This document shows positions 60,337 through 64,000 of a DNA stretch of 64,000 bases, piece by piece. The DNA lies in contig JABDFR010000003.1 in assembly GCA_013286465.1 (NCBI GenBank), positions 1-64,000 of the forward strand. The letters are read 5' to 3'. The translations under genes and the position numbers were made by a program. The notes below the pieces were generated by a model, which had not been told where the DNA came from, did no database searches, and was given only the letters and a program-made list of their open reading frames with translations. Position 1 is the first letter of the stretch. Each line of letters begins with the position of its first letter. Source of the DNA: Acidobacteriota bacterium (GTDB lineage Bacteria; Acidobacteriota; Terriglobia; Acidiferrales; UBA7541).

Positions 60337-62310
60337 CTAAGCGGTCGCCGCGGCACTCAGTACGTCCGCAGCCACTGGCAAGACTACTCGTACCGTAGTG
60401 CCGTGACCGGGCTGCGATGAAATATGCAGCTTCCCGCCGAGATGTTCGGCGCGCTCGTGCATTCCGACAATCCCGACCCCCAATGCTCCACTTTCCATGG
60501 CAACAAGCCGCTCGGGCGAAATTCCTCGTCCCCAGTCCTGAATTTCAACCGTTACTTGCCGATCTTCGCGGCGCAAACGAATTTCCGCTCTTGGGCTGGC
60601 TGAATGGCGGTGAATATTCGTTAGCGACTCCGTTATCACGCGGAAAATCATGGTCTCGTGTTCCCGCGACAGACGGCCAAAATGTTCGGCCACGTCGAGA
60701 GCGACCGGAATTCCGCCGCGCTCGCTGAAGCCCTTGACGTACCAGCGCACCGCGGCGGCGAGGCCCGCCTCATCGAGCATGGGGGGATGCAGGACATAGC
60801 AAAGAGTGCGGATCTCCTGCATGGCGCCTTCGACTAGATCCAGCGAGTCTAGTAAGTTGTTGCGCGTATCGTCGTTCACGGATTCACTACGCGCGGCCGC
60901 TCGCAGATTAAGCTTAACAGCGAGCAAACTTTGCGCGGTAGCTTCGTGAAGAAACTGCGCAGTGCGACGGTGCTCTTCGTCTTGAATAGTTAGAAGGCGA
61001 ATCGATAGTTGGTGCAAAGTTTCCTCGGTATTTTTGCGAGTGGTGATATCGCGCGAGAGCACGCAGAGGGAGTGGGGATGGCCGTCGACGGAAGGGATGG
61101 GAGTGATGTTTGACCGGAACCAGCGCAGACCGGCTCGCACCTTGAGTGGGTATTGAAGAGTTTCGGAGATTCCGGTTTGCAGCACTCTCTTGAGCATCGG
61201 GCGCCAAGTGCTGTGGAATTCCGCGCAGAGAAGCTGTTCCGACGACGTACCGATGATCTCTTCGCGAGGTCGAACCAAGAGCTCGTCATTGCGGGTCCAT
61301 AGTTTCAGGACGACTCCGTCCGCATCGAGTTCTGCGACGACTTCGTCGATCGAGCCAAGCAACGCGTCCATGCGAGCTTCATCCTCGCGGAGCGTGTGTT
61401 CAGCCTGAAACTGATCTGTAACATCCTGGATCAAGCCCACAATTCCTGCCGGCTTCCCTTCCGGGGTTTTTACTATGGTTCCGCTGCACCGGATGACCCG
61501 GCCGTCGCCGTCGGGCCGGATTACGCGCAGAGGTAATTCAAACGGGAGATGGTCCGCGAGAAACCTGGCACGACACGCGTCGAGCAATTCGCGATCGTCC
61601 GGATGGATCAGGCCGCGAAATATCTCGTACGAAGCGGTGGTATCGGAATCCAAGCCAAAAATTTCGTAGAGTTGATGCGACCAGACGTCGTGCCCGGTCA
61701 GAAAATTGGATTCCCAGGTGCCCACGCGAGCCAGATCCAAGACTTCGCGGAGCCTCGATTCCAAGCGTGGCATGAGCGACTTCGGATTGGTATTCGAAGT
61801 CTCCGTGGAGATAACGCCGACGGCGAAGCGGCCGTCGCGGGACCGGGCAGCCGGAAAACAAGAAGCCTGCCAGTAGCGAATCACGCCAGGCGAGCTGGGG
61901 AGTTCTCCAGCGATCTCGAAGTTGAGGCGGGCGCGGCCGGTTTTGGCAACGCGCTTCAGGATTTGGTCGAGGGATGAGGCGATCGACGGGACGAGCTGGC
62001 TGGGGGTCTTGCCCAATATCTGCCGAAGTGAAAAACCGCAAGACTCCGCCAGACTTTCGCTAACCATTAATATCTTTAAATCGGGGTCGAGCAGAACAAG
62101 GGCGGCCGGAGCGCGAACGAAGAAGGACGCCAGATCAATTCGATCGAGCCATTTGGCTCGCTCGCGCTTGCGCGAAGGGCTGCCCCGGTTCACAGAAGCC
62201 TTAATCGGTACCGTGTGCCTAATCACGGATGTTCGCCTTTTACCACTGTGCCGACGGCGCTCCGAAGAGGTGAACTGCCTATCGCCCGGAGACACCCGCT
62301 CGAATAGCAA
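60337..62310 (-). CDS. Triple-PAS sensor histidine kinase (NarX/DesK type)
   Basis: 657 aa from TTG at 62310; a GTG at 62226 (28 residues shorter) is an alternative and would fit a TTGACA-like element at 62335-62340. No membrane segment, so it is a cytosolic sensor. PAS domains lie at about 60-170 (AALVLLDPDLKILMVSESLAE), 190-300 (GTWESNFLTGHDVW) and 315-425 (ALLGSIDEVVAELDADG). HisKA_3 dimerisation domain with EHRRTAQFLHEATAQSLLA, His455, where Glu follows instead of the usual Asp. HATPase with GRGISPERLVAMESGALGVGIVGMHERAEHLGG and PGHGTTVRVVLP. It phosphorylates the regulator encoded downstream. The signal is unknown. Confidence 0.9.
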   Translation of the reverse strand: MLFERVSPGDRQFTSSERRRHSGKRRTSVIRHTVPIKASVNRGSPSRKRERAKWLDRIDLASFFVRAPAALVLLDPDLKILMVSESLAESCGFSLRQILGKTPSQLVPSIASSLDQILKRVAKTGRARLNFEIAGELPSSPGVIRYWQASCFPAARSRDGRFAVGVISTETSNTNPKSLMPRLESRLREVLDLARVGTWESNFLTGHDVWSHQLYEIFGLDSDTTASYEIFRGLIHPDDRELLDACRARFLADHLPFELPLRVIRPDGDGRVIRCSGTIVKTPEGKPAGIVGLIQDVTDQFQAEHTLREDEARMDALLGSIDEVVAELDADGVVLKLWTRNDELLVRPREEIIGTSSEQLLCAEFHSTWRPMLKRVLQTGISETLQYPLKVRAGLRWFRSNITPIPSVDGHPHSLCVLSRDITTRKNTEETLHQLSIRLLTIQDEEHRRTAQFLHEATAQSLLAVKLNLRAAARSESVNDDTRNNLLDSLDLVEGAMQEIRTLCYVLHPPMLDEAGLAAAVRWYVKGFSERGGIPVALDVAEHFGRLSREHETMIFRVITESLTNIHRHSASPRAEIRLRREDRQVTVEIQDWGRGISPERLVAMESGALGVGIVGMHERAEHLGGKLHISSQPGHGTTVRVVLPVAADVLSAAATA

Positions 62311-62801
62311 AACAGTAATCGCGTATAATTACTCTGTCAAGTACCCTAAGTACTCTCCAGAGTATGTGCCGAGAAGGCTAACAAAGGGTACTGTACGAGA
62401 CGCGAAACTACGTAGGCGGACCACGAAGGTTCTTACGTATTTCTTTAGGCTTACTAAGTATTAATCGGACTTGCTTCGCACTTGACCTCCTTTTATGCTC
62501 TGCATCCAAAAGAGGGGGCAAGAAACTGTATCTCAAGTTCGCCCGGCGTTCCGCCTCCCAAGCTCGGAATCCGGCGACGATCGCTCGGCCCTTGTAGGCG
62601 CCTTCACCCGAGGGTCCCACGGAGCACGCAACATCTCTAAGCCAACCGTAGGCCGACAGGGGCCAGCGATCGACTAGATGTCAGAGTCTGAAGTAAGTGC
62701 ACACGAATCGAAGGCGGCGCGGATTCGCCGTGCTTAAGTGAGAACCGGCGCAGGAGCGCAAACGCCGGACGACCATAGCTAGTAACACCGCAGGAAGTTG
62801 C
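62311..62801. other. Intergenic region upstream of the sensor kinase, with palindromes
   Basis: 491 bp. TACTCT-CC-AGAGTA at 62351-62364 is a perfect palindrome. Further elements: a GTAC-T-GTAC at 62388-62396, and two TACGTA-containing boxes, CTACGTA at 62408-62414 and TTACGTA at 62433-62439. All lie within 130 bp of the histidine-kinase start. They are candidate sites for the NarL-type regulator (autoregulation). The rest, 62480-62800, has no gene I can support. Confidence 0.5.
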
Positions 62802-63683
62802 CTACTTGTAGTCCACTACGACCTGTCCGTCCACAACGCGAATGTTATTCACTCCGGCCGGCAGCTTCATTTTTTCGCGATTTTCGGGTGAGTCCATGAT
62901 CCGATCGGCCACGGATTGCAGGGTGGAGGCAGGTAGCGGCATCGAACCGATGGCGCCACTGGTAGGCTCGAACTTCAAGTAGCCATTTTCAGCATGAATG
63001 TGACCGTCTAACTCCATCGATAAATCTTGCCCGTGAAAATTGAAGACAACGTAGGCCTTGACGACGTCACCGACCATATCTACCTTGACGTCGCGGACGG
63101 CGGATTGGACGTCTTCGAGCGTTGGCGCGACTTCGGTGGCTGGAGCGGAACCGGATCCCGGTGTCGGAGTAGGCGAGGACGCCGCGGGCGAGGACTGTTG
63201 CGCCGGAGCAGAATTCGCGGAAGATTGCGCCTCCAAATTATTGCTCGTGGCTAGGTTCGAGCTTAGATACGAGTTAAGTTCTGTGCTATCGAGTCGAAGT
63301 TTATGCGGTTCGCCCATCGACTGCGCGACTTCGGAGTCGCGAATTTTTTCTTCCGCGCGCGCAGCCGCTGACGGATCCGTGCTCACCGAGGGTGGAGTTC
63401 CCTTCCGCAGAATCAGAACCACGACGCCCAGGATCAACGCGAGCGTTACCCACCGTGCCACGCCATAGAATTTGCGCGCTTTGTCGAAGACGGTCGGATC
63501 GCGAACCACGTCGCTATTCTCGGTGCGTCCCGGACGAGAGGTTGCCGGCACGCCATCGACCGGGCGCCAACTGCTTTCGGGATCGGATCGATCGGCGTAA
63601 TAGGCAAATAGCGAATTGCAGCGACGGCAACGATCACCGGCATCCTGCTGATTGCCGCAATTGGGGCACACAATAGAAGACAT
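62802..63683 (-). CDS. Zinc-ribbon membrane protein
   Basis: 293 aa from the ATG at 63683, just after GAGGGAAGA. N-terminal zinc ribbon CPNCGNQQDAGDRCRRC (6-22). A single membrane helix near residue 75 (WVTLALILGVVVLIL), then a Ser/Ala/Pro-rich linker and a β-rich C-terminal domain (VVKAYVVFNFHGQDLSMELDGHIHAENGYLKFEPTSGAIGSMPLP). The pattern, zinc ribbon inside the cell plus extracytoplasmic β domain, is seen in many acidobacterial membrane proteins of unknown role. Not linked to the two-component genes by spacing (490 bp). Confidence 0.75.
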   Translation of the reverse strand: MSSIVCPNCGNQQDAGDRCRRCNSLFAYYADRSDPESSWRPVDGVPATSRPGRTENSDVVRDPTVFDKARKFYGVARWVTLALILGVVVLILRKGTPPSVSTDPSAAARAEEKIRDSEVAQSMGEPHKLRLDSTELNSYLSSNLATSNNLEAQSSANSAPAQQSSPAASSPTPTPGSGSAPATEVAPTLEDVQSAVRDVKVDMVGDVVKAYVVFNFHGQDLSMELDGHIHAENGYLKFEPTSGAIGSMPLPASTLQSVADRIMDSPENREKMKLPAGVNNIRVVDGQVVVDYK

Positions 63684-63802
63684 TCTTCCCTCGCAGACAC
63701 AAATCTAGCATGGGTAGGGGAAGCGCGTAATTGGTACGAGGGCCAGCGATGGCGGGGCGATACCTGTGCTGAGGAACAGGAGACGATTTTTAGTTGGGGG
63801 GA

Positions 63803-64000
63803 TTACAGAGAAGCTTGCGGATGGGAATCCCAGAGTTGAACCCTGCGGCGGACCAACAGAGATATGGTTAGACCAATGCAAAAAAGCAGAGCGGCTATGG
63901 CATTGATGCGAGCCGGCAGCGTAATTGCTTTTGTCGAATGGGGGACGCGAGTGAGAGGCAGCACGATGAACGTCATTGCTACGTAGACCAACCCACCATA
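63803..64000 (-). CDS. C-terminal part of a membrane protein (cut by window end)
   Basis: At least 65 residues in one open frame that continues beyond the window edge without a stop, so the start lies outside. Hydrophobic runs VYVAMTFIVLPLTRV and ARINAIAALLFCIGLTISLLV indicate two membrane segments, with the C-terminus RRRVQLWDSHPQASL in the cytoplasm by the positive-inside rule. Family not recognised. The apparent TTG start at 63991 is probably not real. Confidence 0.5.
   Translation of the reverse strand, partial: YGGLVYVAMTFIVLPLTRVPHSTKAITLPARINAIAALLFCIGLTISLLVRRRVQLWDSHPQASL

Noticed and set aside
1-64000. tRNA, rRNA or CRISPR arrays
   Set aside because: I scanned the non-coding stretches by eye, including both phage borders, and saw no cloverleaf ending in CCA and no regularly spaced direct repeats with unique spacers.

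Overview
The window looks like chromosomal DNA of an Acidobacteriota (Terriglobia-like) bacterium. The main reason is the set of four very large Oar-type TonB-dependent receptors (1.1-1.3 kb of residues each) with N-terminal carboxypeptidase-regulatory-like domains. An NHL-repeat/choice-of-anchor protein, Gly-rich exported proteins and PilZ-receiver fusions agree with this. The assignment rests on gene families only; there is no rRNA or other phylogenetic marker here.

Layout. (1) 0-3.3 kb: a Ser/Thr protein kinase with a C-terminal zinc ribbon followed by an HD-domain dNTPase, a plausible phage-defence or stress pair. (2) 3.3-4.4 kb: non-coding DNA with a gene-end fragment, hairpin repeats, an operator-like palindrome and four copies of an 11-bp motif. 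(3) 4.4-7.0 kb: housekeeping nadE and a DsbA/DsbC-like oxidoreductase. (4) 7.06-36.94 kb: a tailed-phage structural and lysis module, almost all on the minus strand. Read in transcription order it runs from terminase through portal, scaffold, capsid and tailspike to head-tail connector, tail protein, Hint-domain protein and lysis genes. An 11-bp direct repeat (GTCCGATTGCT) lies on both sides. No integrase, repressor or replication gene was recognised, and no tape measure, so it reads as a podovirus-like prophage that is incomplete, decayed or domesticated. Four plus-strand genes are wedged between its late genes: an NHL protein, a small exported protein and two PilZ-receiver proteins. A lipoprotein sits in the late operon itself. 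(5) 37-43.4 kb: host envelope and housekeeping genes, including two Gly-rich exported proteins, lgt, a DUF1801-like protein, a BAAT-like thioesterase, a cold-shock protein and a small Tudor-like protein. (6) 43.5-59.3 kb: four Oar-type receptors, two of them tandem paralogues sharing an upstream motif. (7) 59.3-62.3 kb: a NarL-type response regulator and triple-PAS histidine kinase. (8) 62.8-64 kb: a zinc-ribbon membrane protein and the end of a membrane protein cut by the window edge.

A family of short hairpin repeats (GGGAGGG...CCCTCCCG, often followed by TTCGGCC) is spread between 25 and 51.5 kb. It is mostly at gene ends, and one copy lies in frame inside the portal gene. The most unusual items are the C-terminal intein-like Hint domain on a phage protein, the paired PilZ proteins whose receivers carry Glu at the phospho-acceptor position, the kinase-dNTPase pair, and the phage cluster interrupted by exported or regulatory cargo.
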